Assembly: GCA_913773825.1 (NCBI GenBank)
Contig: CAJYHH010000288.1
Coordinates: 1 to 12,918, forward strand
From: Candidatus Sericytochromatia bacterium
Lineage (GTDB): Bacteria > Cyanobacteriota > Sericytochromatia > UBA7694
Direction of reading: 5' to 3'
Length of the DNA stretch: 12,918 nucleotides
The position numbers and the translations under genes are program-made. Position 1 is the first letter of the stretch, and every line of letters starts with the position of its first letter. Below are positions 1 to 7,001 of the stretch, one piece after another. A model generated the notes under the pieces. It was not told the origin of the DNA. It was given only the letters and a program-made list of their open reading frames with translations, and ran no database searches.

Positions 1-638
1 ATCTGACTATTCCTTCTGTGCTGGAGATTTCTTCTGGCTTTTCATTTAGAGGGCTGGACTTGACTCAGCAAGCAGACTGTCATTTTATTGATACCGATTT
101 GCCTGAGATTATTGAGCAAAAGCAAAATATTCTTCAGGCTCTGCCTCAGAAGCCAATTGGCCAATTAGAGATGCTGCCGCTTAACGCTTTAAATCAAGCT
201 GAGTTTGATGAAGTTGTGGCTCATTTTCCGCCCGGTGAGATCGTGATTATCAATGAAGGTCTGTTGATCTATCTGAATCAGGCTGAAAAAGAACAGCTCT
301 GCCAGATTATCAGGAATGTGCTTGAAAAGCGCGGTGGTTACTGGATTACAGGGGATGTTTATTTGCAAACACCTTTTCAAGGTCAGACTGCTAAAGTGGA
401 TGCCAAAACGGATCAATTAAAGGCGCAGCATCAAGTTGAAGAGAATAAGTTTACTGATTTTGAACAGGCCAAAAGCTTCTTTGAACAAAACGGTTTTGAA
501 CTTGATCGCGAAGCTGATCTGGATCTGTCTAAACTAAGCGCCATGCCCTATTTGCTCAAAAGCCTGCCAGAGCCGATGCAAGACGCTAAACTGCCCACGC
601 TGCGTGCAACCTGGCGTCTTCGGCTTAAAGACAGTTAG
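1..638 (+). CDS. SAM-dependent methyltransferase, LCM/PPM1 type (5' partial)
   Basis: The reading frame is open from base 3, so the gene starts left of the window; the GTG at 18 is an internal valine codon, not the start. About 211 residues remain. Seen: a motif-I-like stretch VLEISSGFSFRGL, then an acidic motif DTDLPEII and the signature NEGLLIYL. This order (E-x-G-x-G-x-x-R, DLPE, EGLLxYL) is what I know from the leucine carboxyl methyltransferase/PPM1 family (Pfam LCM, COG3315), which methylates carboxyl or hydroxyl groups of small molecules or proteins using S-adenosylmethionine. One of the motif-I glycines is replaced by Ser-Ser here. The N-terminal lid region is missing, so the substrate cannot be inferred. 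It ends at TAG 636-638, 16 bp before the next gene, which suggests one transcript. Confidence 0.75.
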   Translation, partial: LTIPSVLEISSGFSFRGLDLTQQADCHFIDTDLPEIIEQKQNILQALPQKPIGQLEMLPLNALNQAEFDEVVAHFPPGEIVIINEGLLIYLNQAEKEQLCQIIRNVLEKRGGYWITGDVYLQTPFQGQTAKVDAKTDQLKAQHQVEENKFTDFEQAKSFFEQNGFELDREADLDLSKLSAMPYLLKSLPEPMQDAKLPTLRATWRLRLKDS

Positions 639-651
639 CCTGTATCAGGCT
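637..651 (+). promoter_or_regulatory. Small hairpin at a gene junction, possible translational coupling element
   Basis: A perfect inverted repeat AGCCTG-TAT-CAGGCT starts within the TAG stop codon (636-638) of the methyltransferase gene and ends 3 bases before the ATG at 655. The only Shine-Dalgarno-like bases for the next gene (AGG 647-649) lie in its 3' arm. A ribosome terminating upstream could open it, coupling the two genes. The structure is seen; the role is inferred. There is no T tract, so it is not a terminator. Confidence 0.35.
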
Positions 652-654
652 GCG

Positions 655-1665
655 ATGACTCAAAAGCACTGGCCAGGAAAATTAGGCGAATATGTCCTGC
701 ATCTAGGGCTCGCGGTGCTGGCTTCAGGCTTATTTGGTGCACTTCACGATCAGATTAGCTATAGCGTGTCGTCTGAATATTTCACCTTGTTTAAGTTTTA
801 TCAGTTTGATTTGCTGGATGGACGTCTGCCTGAGCGCTGGAGAGTTGCCAATGTGGGTTTTCGGGCTTCGTGGTGGATGGGGATTCCGCTGGGTTTATTG
901 ACGGGGTTGCCTGGCTTTATGCAGCCCACGGCTAAGCAGATGCGGCGTGCCTTGCTGCAAACCATTGTCCTGATTATGAGCTTTACCCTGAGTGTGGCCT
1001 TACTGGGTTTAGGTTACGGCTATTTGCAAACCATCAATTACCACATCGCTGATTATCAGGGCTGGTTTATTCCGGCTGGGCTTCAGCAAACTCGCCAGTA
1101 TCTCTGTGTGGGCTATATGCATGAAGCAGCTTATCTGGGCGGCCTGCTGGCCATTCCCGTGGCCTGGCTGTATCAGTTTTGGTTGCTCGCCCGTGAGGGT
1201 GGAGAAAAAGCCCAGAAACGTTATCGACGCTTGCTTAAAGGGTTAATGGGCCTGGCTGTGATCGGCGTGAGTTTAAGCTTATGGGGCAAGCAGCTTTATC
1301 AGGTGATCAATCCGACTCATGCTGAGATTATGAGACAAACAGAAATAAAAAAGCGCCAAGCCAGTCAGTTAGAGACATTGATCGCGGGAATCAGTCCCGG
1401 GACTGACAAAAACCAGATTCTGGGAGTCTTACATACTCAGGGTTTTGAATTTAACGAGCAGAATGTTCAGACCCTTAAACCTGCTGAGTTTAAGTTATTG
1501 GCTAGTGGTTATAAGCTTGAACAAGTGGGGAGTTATATCAGGGTGGGTGTTCGTCAGATTCAAGTGGACTTTCTGTTTGTTCGCAGCTTAGAGTATCGGC
1601 TGTTTTTCGATAAACAGGGTAAACTGCTCAGTATCAAAACCTCAGATTGGCTGAGTGGCCCTTAA
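655..1665 (+). CDS. Polytopic membrane protein of unknown function (HDQISY family)
   Basis: 336 residues from ATG 655, preferred over GTG 604, which lies inside the upstream gene. Hydrophobic segments near residues 13-30, 72-88, 100-124, 158-178 and 193-210 suggest four or five membrane helices. A soluble C-terminal region of about 120 residues (220-336) follows, Lys/Gln-rich at first and ending in a beta-rich part. After helix 1 comes GALHDQISYSVSSEYF with FKFYQF soon after, and later a SWWMGIPLG segment. I recall this combination in uncharacterised membrane proteins of Proteobacteria, Bacteroidetes and Planctomycetes, where the HDQI-Y and WWMG parts are conserved; no function is known to me. 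Possible polar residues in or near the membrane are His31, Asp32 and Glu157. It follows the methyltransferase gene closely and precedes a hydrolase gene by 44 bp on the same strand. Confidence 0.7.
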   Translation: MTQKHWPGKLGEYVLHLGLAVLASGLFGALHDQISYSVSSEYFTLFKFYQFDLLDGRLPERWRVANVGFRASWWMGIPLGLLTGLPGFMQPTAKQMRRALLQTIVLIMSFTLSVALLGLGYGYLQTINYHIADYQGWFIPAGLQQTRQYLCVGYMHEAAYLGGLLAIPVAWLYQFWLLAREGGEKAQKRYRRLLKGLMGLAVIGVSLSLWGKQLYQVINPTHAEIMRQTEIKKRQASQLETLIAGISPGTDKNQILGVLHTQGFEFNEQNVQTLKPAEFKLLASGYKLEQVGSYIRVGVRQIQVDFLFVRSLEYRLFFDKQGKLLSIKTSDWLSGP

Positions 1666-1709
1666 CGCTCACCCTTAAAGACGATAAGTAAAACTTGTTT
1701 GGAGAACTT

Positions 1710-2435
1710 ATGCCCTTCTTTAAAACCACACTCTCTCAGACTTTACGCACCTGTCTTTTAACGGCTTGCTTGTCAGCCTGTAGCGCAGACCCACGCTTTG
1801 GGGCCTGGGAACTGCCCAAGAGTACTCAGTTTGAAGAAAAGTCAGATCATATTCTGGTCAAAAACCCAAGCTGTGAACGCTTTGATAAAGGAATTGTTTT
1901 TTACCCTGGGGCCTTGGTCTCTGCTGCAGCCTATATTCCCTTGGGAGCGGCTCTGGCGGAGTCCTGTCAGCTGGTGGTGATTGCCAAGATGCCCTTTAGT
2001 TTGGCGATTCTGAATGCAGATGCGGGTCTTGCCTTGCAGCGTCAATACGCCAGTCAGGCCAGTGTCTGGACTTTAGGTGGACATTCACTCGGTGGTGCGA
2101 TGGCGGCTCAGTTGATTAAAAAAGCGCCAGATTTTAAGGGCTTGTTTTTACTGGCGGCTTATCCAGCTGCTGATAGTTCATTGGCGGCAAGTAACCTGCC
2201 AGTCATCTCCATTTCAGCCAGTCAGGATGGTCTGGCGACACCGGCCAAAATTAATAACAACAAGCAGTATCTGCCTGCTACCACAGAGTATCTGGAGCTT
2301 CAGGGTGGCAACCACGCTCAGTTTGGAGACTATGGACCTCAAGATAAAGACGGGCAGGCAACGATTAGCAAAGCTGAACAATTACGCCAAACTCAGCAGG
2401 CGCTGGTGACATGGTTGAAGCAAATTGAAAATTGA
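1710..2435 (+). CDS. Alpha/beta hydrolase, putative lipoprotein
   Basis: 241 residues from ATG 1710, chosen because GGAG (1701-1704) lies 5 bases upstream and because the signal peptide then starts normally; the in-frame TTG 1695 is less likely. The N-terminus has a hydrophobic stretch ending in L-S-A-C (Cys24), a plausible lipobox. The mature part has an alpha/beta-hydrolase core: YPGA (65-68) near the oxyanion loop, the nucleophile elbow GGHSLGG with Ser126, a likely acid at Asp173 (ASQDG), and His202 in GGNHAQFGDYG. This arrangement fits the Abhydrolase_5-type family (PF12695). The substrate is unknown; a small ester or lipid in the envelope is inferred only from the signal peptide. It probably belongs to the same operon as the two preceding genes. 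Confidence 0.8.
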   Translation: MPFFKTTLSQTLRTCLLTACLSACSADPRFGAWELPKSTQFEEKSDHILVKNPSCERFDKGIVFYPGALVSAAAYIPLGAALAESCQLVVIAKMPFSLAILNADAGLALQRQYASQASVWTLGGHSLGGAMAAQLIKKAPDFKGLFLLAAYPAADSSLAASNLPVISISASQDGLATPAKINNNKQYLPATTEYLELQGGNHAQFGDYGPQDKDGQATISKAEQLRQTQQALVTWLKQIEN

Positions 2436-2602
2436 TCGTGGCCTGATTTTGTCAGAGCGAGCTTGGGATGGAACTGGTTTTACTGTACTATTTAAAATAG
2501 GAATGTTTCGGAATTTTAAAGGTCGCAAGCCAATTCTGATATGCTAATTGACTTGGTTGTTTTATCCAAAATTAGCCGAAATATTCTGAAAGGAGCTGTA
2601 TC

Positions 2603-4048
2603 ATGACAGGAATTGCAGGCGCAACAGTTGGTAGCCAGGACGGCTGGTTTTGGAGTCGTCCAGAGTTTCAAGCTGGTAAGGCTACTGGCAAGGCCGAAGG
2701 TTACGATACGCTCAGTGAAGCCGTAGGAGCCAGTGCTGAAATTGAAGGAGCTGAAGTGATCAGCTCCCGTGAAGGTAAGTATTATCTCAATGAAATTCGC
2801 GGGACATCTTACTCAAAAGAGAGCCAGGCTGAAATCACCATTCACGCCAATGAACTGGTCAGAGGGCCGGATGGTCAGGACTATGCCGTTGTGGGCTTTA
2901 TGGATGATTATAATAACTTTATTACCCAATATGACGGGGACCAAAACCTCGAAATGATGGGTCAGGCCGCAGATGTTCAGAAGATTCTGGACATGGTAGG
3001 TGAAGACCTTGGTTTTAAAGACCGCATGACCATTTTAGGCGCTGCCAGCGGGATTAGTTCGCCCCGCCTGATGAGCAATATTGAGCGATTGACTGCTGCG
3101 ATCCAGCGAATGCCTGAACATTTGCCCGCTGAGCTCAAAGAAAAATTTGCGGAAATGGTCAAACCTGAAAATCTCGCTATGTTAGCGGGTGTACTCGCCG
3201 TCTGGGCTGGCTCACATGCTGTGGGCGTGGGTCAGGCTGCTGACGCGGCTCTGTTAGTGGGTGGTTTGGCCTTTTTAGGCGTAGAGGCGATGGATGTCGC
3301 TAAAAACCTCTATGACTTTGCCACAGTGGCTGTAAATGCCGAAACCGAAGCTGATCTCGACAGTGCGGCCCGCAGTTTGGCTGATGGGATTGCCACCACG
3401 ATGATTGGTGGTGCTTCTGCTGCTGCTGGCTTGGGTGCTTCACGTTTAGCCTCTAAACTGCCTGCTCTAACCCACACGCCAGATGCTCCGCCACATTCGG
3501 TTGATTCACCTGAGCTTCCCCCTGGGGTCTCTCATGCTGACGAGATTCCAGAATTAAAAAGTCGGGCTGAATATGAGCGCTATCTTAATAGCCGTGTCTA
3601 CGGTATGGAAAAACCTGAAGGGGTAGTCAATACTGAGCTCAAAGGCGTTATCGACAGAATGTATCGCACCAACTCTGAAATTGGAAGCGGGAGTACAGCT
3701 GATGCCCTGAGGTTTGAGCTTGAGACAGGTGTACCGGTTGGGGGCGTAAAAGATCATCTTCAAAAAGCTGAAGAAAACCTAGCCAAGTTAAAAGCCTTTG
3801 TCTCAAACCCCAAACATAGTCAGGACAATAAAATAGTCAGTTCACAGGATTATCAGGTGGCGCTTAACCTGATCAAAGACCTGGAACATGCTCTGACGAC
3901 CCCTCCTTTACCGCGTGAAGAAGTGATTAACCGACTTGTTCAATATCTCAATGACTTCCCCAACGGCAATCCCAATACCCGTGCTGACGCCATTAAGCGT
4001 CTGGCTGAGCTTCACCGAATTCATCTTCCAGCTGGTCAAACCCCTTAA
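2603..4048 (+). CDS. Putative polymorphic-toxin-like protein with hydrophobic pre-toxin segment
   Basis: 481 residues with a strong ribosome site (AAAGGAG 2589-2595, 7-base spacing to ATG). No signal peptide. Layout: a soluble acidic N-terminal region (1-185); a hydrophobic segment (about 190-230) with LAVWAGSHAVGVG, then AVNAETEADLDSAARSLADG (245-264) and a small Gly/Ala-rich helix (265-284); a Pro-rich linker (286-316); and a C-terminal module of about 165 residues with GSGSTADALRFELETG (361-376), then DHLQKAEENLAKL. The AVWAGSH...AVNA...ADLD block resembles a pre-toxin region (DUF6861-like) I recall from type VI-secreted and Rhs/AHH-type effectors. The C-terminal 'GSTADAL-R-E--TG-P' pattern recalls tips of Rhs-type polymorphic toxins. 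Both are memory-based. The activity is unknown and I see no HNH, ART or ADP-ribosylation motif. The next gene, 62 bp downstream, looks like an immunity gene. Confidence 0.6.
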   Translation: MTGIAGATVGSQDGWFWSRPEFQAGKATGKAEGYDTLSEAVGASAEIEGAEVISSREGKYYLNEIRGTSYSKESQAEITIHANELVRGPDGQDYAVVGFMDDYNNFITQYDGDQNLEMMGQAADVQKILDMVGEDLGFKDRMTILGAASGISSPRLMSNIERLTAAIQRMPEHLPAELKEKFAEMVKPENLAMLAGVLAVWAGSHAVGVGQAADAALLVGGLAFLGVEAMDVAKNLYDFATVAVNAETEADLDSAARSLADGIATTMIGGASAAAGLGASRLASKLPALTHTPDAPPHSVDSPELPPGVSHADEIPELKSRAEYERYLNSRVYGMEKPEGVVNTELKGVIDRMYRTNSEIGSGSTADALRFELETGVPVGGVKDHLQKAEENLAKLKAFVSNPKHSQDNKIVSSQDYQVALNLIKDLEHALTTPPLPREEVINRLVQYLNDFPNGNPNTRADAIKRLAELHRIHLPAGQTP

Positions 4049-4110
4049 GTTAAATCCATATCAGCGTATTAATTAAGCTTGCTGATCTGTTGAGAAAGAC
4101 ACAAAATCAA

Positions 4111-4947
4111 GTGACACAAGAACTCCTGACATTCCCGCAGAGCCAAGCTCTGCTATTTGAAGCTGCTCCCGATTTTCAGGCATTTTGGCAGGCTTATCTT
4201 ATTGAAGAAGATTTTGGGTCAGAAAGCCCTTCTGCATGTCGTTTTTTTTCAGTCCTGGCAGATTATATCGATCAAAAAATTCGTGACCAACAGTGCTGTC
4301 CTTTAGCTGAGATTTTTAGTCTGATTGAGCAACTGATGCTTAGCGGCGATGAAAACGTTAAAACGGCGGCTGCCACTTGTTTTCTCGAAAACTTGCAAAA
4401 TCAGGAGGCACCTCCTGAAGTTTGGGTGCCTTTGTTAGGCCTGGCTTCCAGTGATTTTTGCAAAGCCTGGGATGAATTTACCGGTGTGGCGACACCAGGC
4501 TTATGGCCAGATGGGATGCCCCTGAGCCTGAGCAAGATCGACCGTTTAAACCTCGATTTAAATCAGGCGCTCAACCAGCTTTTTAAAGTTGAACCTGAAT
4601 ATAAAAAATACTGGCAGCAACACAGCAAAGTCGCTGAACAGCCGACCTTATCAACTGAAAAAGCCACTTATCAGCTGAGTTTAGTCGCTCAATATCTAAA
4701 TCAGCAGATTGTTGCTAATCCAAGTTATCAGCCTGGAGCTGTGCTGGAGCAACTTGAGATGTTTAATCTGCAGGGTGATGATGCCTTACGCAGTGGGGTT
4801 GCGATGGGATTTACCAATCAGCTTTTTGAACTTCAGACACCAGTAGAGCGCTGGATGCCTTTGCTTGGGCCTACCATGCAAGCTTATGCCCAGGCTTGGG
4901 CGGAAGTATTAGGTCTAAGTAAGCAACGCGATGATCAGCCAGCCTAG
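4111..4947 (+). CDS. Two-domain immunity-like protein (tandem duplication)
   Basis: 278 residues from GTG 4111, preceded by GAGAAAG (4092-4098, long 12-base spacing). TTG 4090 would add seven residues but has no visible ribosome site; the start is uncertain. The protein is an internal duplication. Residues about 13-124 and 154-268 share, in order: P-[DE]-[FY]..[FY]W; L-[AV]-x-Y-[IL]-[DN]-Q-x-I; L-x-x-[GQ]-GD-type turn plus [VL]-[KR]; F-x-[EN]-[NQ]-L; P-x-E-x-W-[VM]-PLLG; and AW-x-E. The acidic all-alpha composition and the FLENL...PLLG signature recall small bacterial proteins of immunity or SMI-like type (DUF7674-like, from memory). Directly following a toxin-like gene on the same strand, it is best explained as cognate immunity. 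It is cytoplasmic: no signal peptide or membrane helix. Confidence 0.55.
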   Translation: MTQELLTFPQSQALLFEAAPDFQAFWQAYLIEEDFGSESPSACRFFSVLADYIDQKIRDQQCCPLAEIFSLIEQLMLSGDENVKTAAATCFLENLQNQEAPPEVWVPLLGLASSDFCKAWDEFTGVATPGLWPDGMPLSLSKIDRLNLDLNQALNQLFKVEPEYKKYWQQHSKVAEQPTLSTEKATYQLSLVAQYLNQQIVANPSYQPGAVLEQLEMFNLQGDDALRSGVAMGFTNQLFELQTPVERWMPLLGPTMQAYAQAWAEVLGLSKQRDDQPA

Positions 4948-4990
4948 TACCAACAAGCCCTTTTAGAGGCAAAAGACAAGCTTTTGGAAC

Positions 4991-5024
4991 AAGCCGAAGA
5001 GCCTTCTGATAGACTCTTTGGCTT
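4991..5024. terminator. Hairpin between convergent genes, possible terminator
   Basis: An 11-bp inverted repeat (4991-5001 with 5014-5024, one G-T wobble at 4996/5019, 12-base loop) lies between the end of the immunity-like gene and the convergent Rid gene. The bases that follow on the plus strand (CTCTCGTCTATTT) are only weakly T-rich, so intrinsic termination would be inefficient. Its place between convergent genes supports the call. Confidence 0.45.
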
Positions 5025-5031
5025 CTCTCGT

Positions 5032-5439
5032 CTATTTGGTGTCAGGGTTTAAATAAGCTGTTGCCGCAACCTCAACAATTAAGCCCTTCATAGCCAGGGC
5101 TTTGACTTCAATCATGCCTGTAATTGCTGGGAAAGGGGCTTGAGGGAAGTATTCAGCGTAGATGCGCATAAACATCTCGCGATGATGGTCTAAATCGACA
5201 TGAAAGCTTCTGAGCTCAACAACATGTTCAAGGCTACCACCAGCTTGTTCTAACAGGACGCGGATTTTATCAAAGACCAGTCTGATTTGAGCTTCAGGGT
5301 CAGGTTCAACACCTTGTTCTGTTACGCCAACCTGACCTGAGACCAAGACAAAGGGGCCGCATTTTACTGCGCTGGCATAGCCTAATTTTTCAAAGCGTTC
5401 AGTTTGCCCTGGTGGGGCAATGACTTGAGCGTATTTCAT
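5032..5439 (-). CDS. RidA-family (YjgF/YER057c/UK114) protein, lacking catalytic Arg
   Basis: 135 residues, the usual Rid length. Seen: VLVSGQVGV near residue 32 (the conserved VSGQ strand), the helix FDKIRVLLEQAGGSLEHVVE, and the C-terminal PFPAITGMIEV followed by LIVEVAATAY. Rid proteins are small homotrimers; RidA itself hydrolyses reactive enamines/imines such as 2-aminoacrylate using an arginine in a P-A-R-[ST] context. Here that position reads P-A-I-T, so classical imine deaminase activity is doubtful; this matches Rid subgroups without the Arg, whose roles are unclear. The ATG has AAGGAG (5449-5454) 9 bases upstream. It overlaps the upstream Rid gene by four bases (ATGA), so the two are translationally coupled. 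Confidence 0.88.
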   Translation of the reverse strand: MKYAQVIAPPGQTERFEKLGYASAVKCGPFVLVSGQVGVTEQGVEPDPEAQIRLVFDKIRVLLEQAGGSLEHVVELRSFHVDLDHHREMFMRIYAEYFPQAPFPAITGMIEVKALAMKGLIVEVAATAYLNPDTK

Positions 5440-5837
5440 GCGGGTTGTCTCCTTGCAATCGCTTCAATTTCGACAAGTAAATCTTTAGAGGCCAGTGATT
5501 GTACACCAATACCGGTTAAAGCTGGACGTGTGCTGCCTAAAAACTCAGTCAGAATGCCCGCTGCATCAGCTAGGTGATCTTCAAGCTCACCTCGGACATA
5601 AATGCGTAAATTCAGCAGATCTTTTACTTCTGCCTGAGCCTGATTGAGCACGATTTTTAAATTCTGTAGTGAGGCCTGAAGCTGACCGATAAAGTCTTGA
5701 TGGGTAACCTGATGATGTTGATCCCAGTCGACCTGACCAGAAATAAAAATCAGGCCAGAGTCAGCATCAAGTGTGGCATGAGATAGACCAAAAGCTGTGG
5801 GATCGTAGAGTTCTGGGGGATTAAATGTTTGAGGCAT
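5436..5837 (-). CDS. RidA-family protein, first gene of a Rid pair, lacking catalytic Arg
   Basis: 133 residues, starting at ATG 5837 with AGGAG (5845-5849) and 7-base spacing. Seen: LIFISGQVDWD (the VSGQ-type strand), the helix QASLQNLKIVLNQAQAEVKD, NLRIYV, and a C-terminal STRPALTGIGVQSLA followed by LLVEIEAIA, the typical Rid end. The catalytic arginine of RidA is replaced (P-A-L-T), as in its neighbour. The two proteins are clearly different paralogues rather than a recent duplication, so they may form a mixed trimer or act on different ligands (inference). It is divergent from the LysR-type regulator gene, with 100 bp between them carrying a perfect inverted repeat, so regulation by that protein is likely. 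Confidence 0.87.
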   Translation of the reverse strand: MPQTFNPPELYDPTAFGLSHATLDADSGLIFISGQVDWDQHHQVTHQDFIGQLQASLQNLKIVLNQAQAEVKDLLNLRIYVRGELEDHLADAAGILTEFLGSTRPALTGIGVQSLASKDLLVEIEAIARRQPA

Positions 5838-5850
5838 GATGTGTCTCCTG

Positions 5851-5876
5851 AATAAACAGATTAGCTTCTGTTTATT
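5851..5876. promoter_or_regulatory. Perfect inverted repeat, probable operator of the Rid/LysR pair
   Basis: AATAAACAGA-TTAGCT-TCTGTTTATT: two 10-base arms in perfect inverted symmetry around 6 bases. It lies just upstream of the ribosome site of the Rid operon (5845-5849) and within the divergent region shared with the LysR-type gene, where such regulators usually bind. Being so near the Rid start, it would fit repression or an RNA hairpin in the leader better than classical activation. The symmetry is seen; the function is inferred. Confidence 0.6.
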
Positions 5877-5928
5877 ACCTTAAATGAGCCAGTACTCTGA
5901 TTAAAAGGCCGTCGTCTTCCAGAGATTA

Positions 5929-5937
5929 TGGTATAAA
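5929..5937 (+). promoter_or_regulatory. Extended -10 promoter element for the LysR-type gene
   Basis: TG-G-TATAAA matches an extended -10 element, with no clear -35 hexamer 17 bases upstream. It directly abuts the ATG at 5938; if used, RNA would start near 5944 and translation would begin at ATG 5947 or 5950 on an almost leaderless transcript. No Shine-Dalgarno sequence is visible for any of the three ATGs, which fits this. Confidence 0.35.
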
Positions 5938-6864
5938 ATGTCCACAATGATGTTAGTGATTCAAAAGCCCTACGAATATTTTTTAGCTGTTGCTGAGCGC
6001 GGTAGTTTTAGTCAGGCGGCGCGCCATTTAGAGCTGGATCCCTCTTATTTGTCAAAACAAATTAAACGGCTTGAAGCTGAACTGGGGATTCAGTTATTTA
6101 CCCGCACAACTCGCTCATTGGCTTTAACCCGGGCAGGAGAAGTTTTTTATCAGCGTCTGCGCCAGATTGAAAGCCTGGATCAAGAGTTAAACAGTTATGT
6201 CGAAAATGCTCAGCACGATATGTCTGGCACGGTTAAAATTACCACAGTGGCCCATCTGGACAGTTTGTTGATTTTGCCCATGATTCACGCTGTACAGGCC
6301 CGTTATCCCGAGATTCAGTTTGAAGTTTCGTATAACGACAGCATGGTAAATCTGGTTGATCAGGCTTTTGATTTAGCAATACGCGTCTGGAAAAAGCCTA
6401 AAGACAGCAGTTTGATTATTGCTGAGCGGCGTGAAGTGAAAAGTGTGCTGGTCGCCAGCCCTGATTTTATCAGCCGCTACGGCGCCCCCAAACAAGTTGA
6501 AGACCTGCAACATTTGCCTGCTGCGGTTTATAAAAATGGCCCGATTAACCGTGAAACCCTTCAGTATCTGGATTCACAAGGTCAGCCACAGCGTTTGCGC
6601 TTAAAAGCGATGTATCAGGCCAATCACGTAGGCTCTTTACTGCTCAGTACCCTACAGGGCTTATGTTATACCCAAGCTCAGGACTATATGGTGGCAGAAC
6701 ATCTGCAAACAGGTCGTCTGATCAGGCTTTTGCCTACTCTTGATTTACCGCCAGAACCTACCCTCTGGCTGGTTTACCCTAATCGCCAGCTTTCACCTGC
6801 TGTTGCTTATGTGCTGCAAGCGTTAAAGGCTCGGCTTAAAGCAACAAAGCTAGGTATCGCTTAG
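5938..6864 (+). CDS. LysR-type transcriptional regulator
   Basis: 308 residues from ATG 5938 (304 or 305 if ATG 5950 or 5947 is used; the family usually begins just before the PYEYF-like motif, so the later starts are plausible). The N-terminal winged helix-turn-helix is clear: YFLAVAERGSFSQAARHLEL (14-33), then SYLSKQIKRLEAELGIQLFT (36-55) and the wing TRSLALTRAGE. A linker helix follows to about residue 90, and the periplasmic-binding-protein-like effector domain runs from about 95 to 300 (TVKITTVAHLDSLLILPMI, later DLAIRVW). Sequence style is nearest to the AaeR/DsdC-like LysR branch. The inducer is unknown. It is divergent from the Rid pair and most likely controls that operon and itself through the inverted repeat at 5851-5876. 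Confidence 0.93.
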   Translation: MSTMMLVIQKPYEYFLAVAERGSFSQAARHLELDPSYLSKQIKRLEAELGIQLFTRTTRSLALTRAGEVFYQRLRQIESLDQELNSYVENAQHDMSGTVKITTVAHLDSLLILPMIHAVQARYPEIQFEVSYNDSMVNLVDQAFDLAIRVWKKPKDSSLIIAERREVKSVLVASPDFISRYGAPKQVEDLQHLPAAVYKNGPINRETLQYLDSQGQPQRLRLKAMYQANHVGSLLLSTLQGLCYTQAQDYMVAEHLQTGRLIRLLPTLDLPPEPTLWLVYPNRQLSPAVAYVLQALKARLKATKLGIA

Positions 6865-6935
6865 ATTTTCTTTTGGTTTTAAGTCTGCGATAAGATATTG
6901 TGTATTGATTGCATCTACAGGATACTTTGAAAAAC

Positions 6936-6956
6936 AAAACAGACTTTGTCTTTTTT
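6936..6956 (+). terminator. Weak Rho-independent terminator after the LysR-type gene
   Basis: AGAC-TTT-GTCT stem (6941-6944 with 6948-6951), extended past one C/T mismatch by AAAA/TTTT, and ending in a run of six T (6951-6956). The stem is short, so efficiency is probably low. It lies 72-92 bp after the LysR-type stop codon. Confidence 0.4.
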
Positions 6957-7001
6957 ATTCTGACTAATAGTTTAAATTTGCATAATGGCTTGATTTGGCG
7001 C

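Noticed and set aside
2548..2576. Promoter for the toxin-like gene (TTGACT with 17-base spacing)
   Set aside because: The -35 is good but the bases at the -10 position (ATTAGC) do not match; TAAAAT at 2493 has no matching -35. A promoter is likely in this 167-bp gap but cannot be placed.
4060..4086. Inverted repeat ATCAGC/GCTGAT between toxin-like and immunity-like genes as terminator
   Set aside because: Only 6 bp with a 15-base loop and no T tract; the two genes are more likely cotranscribed.
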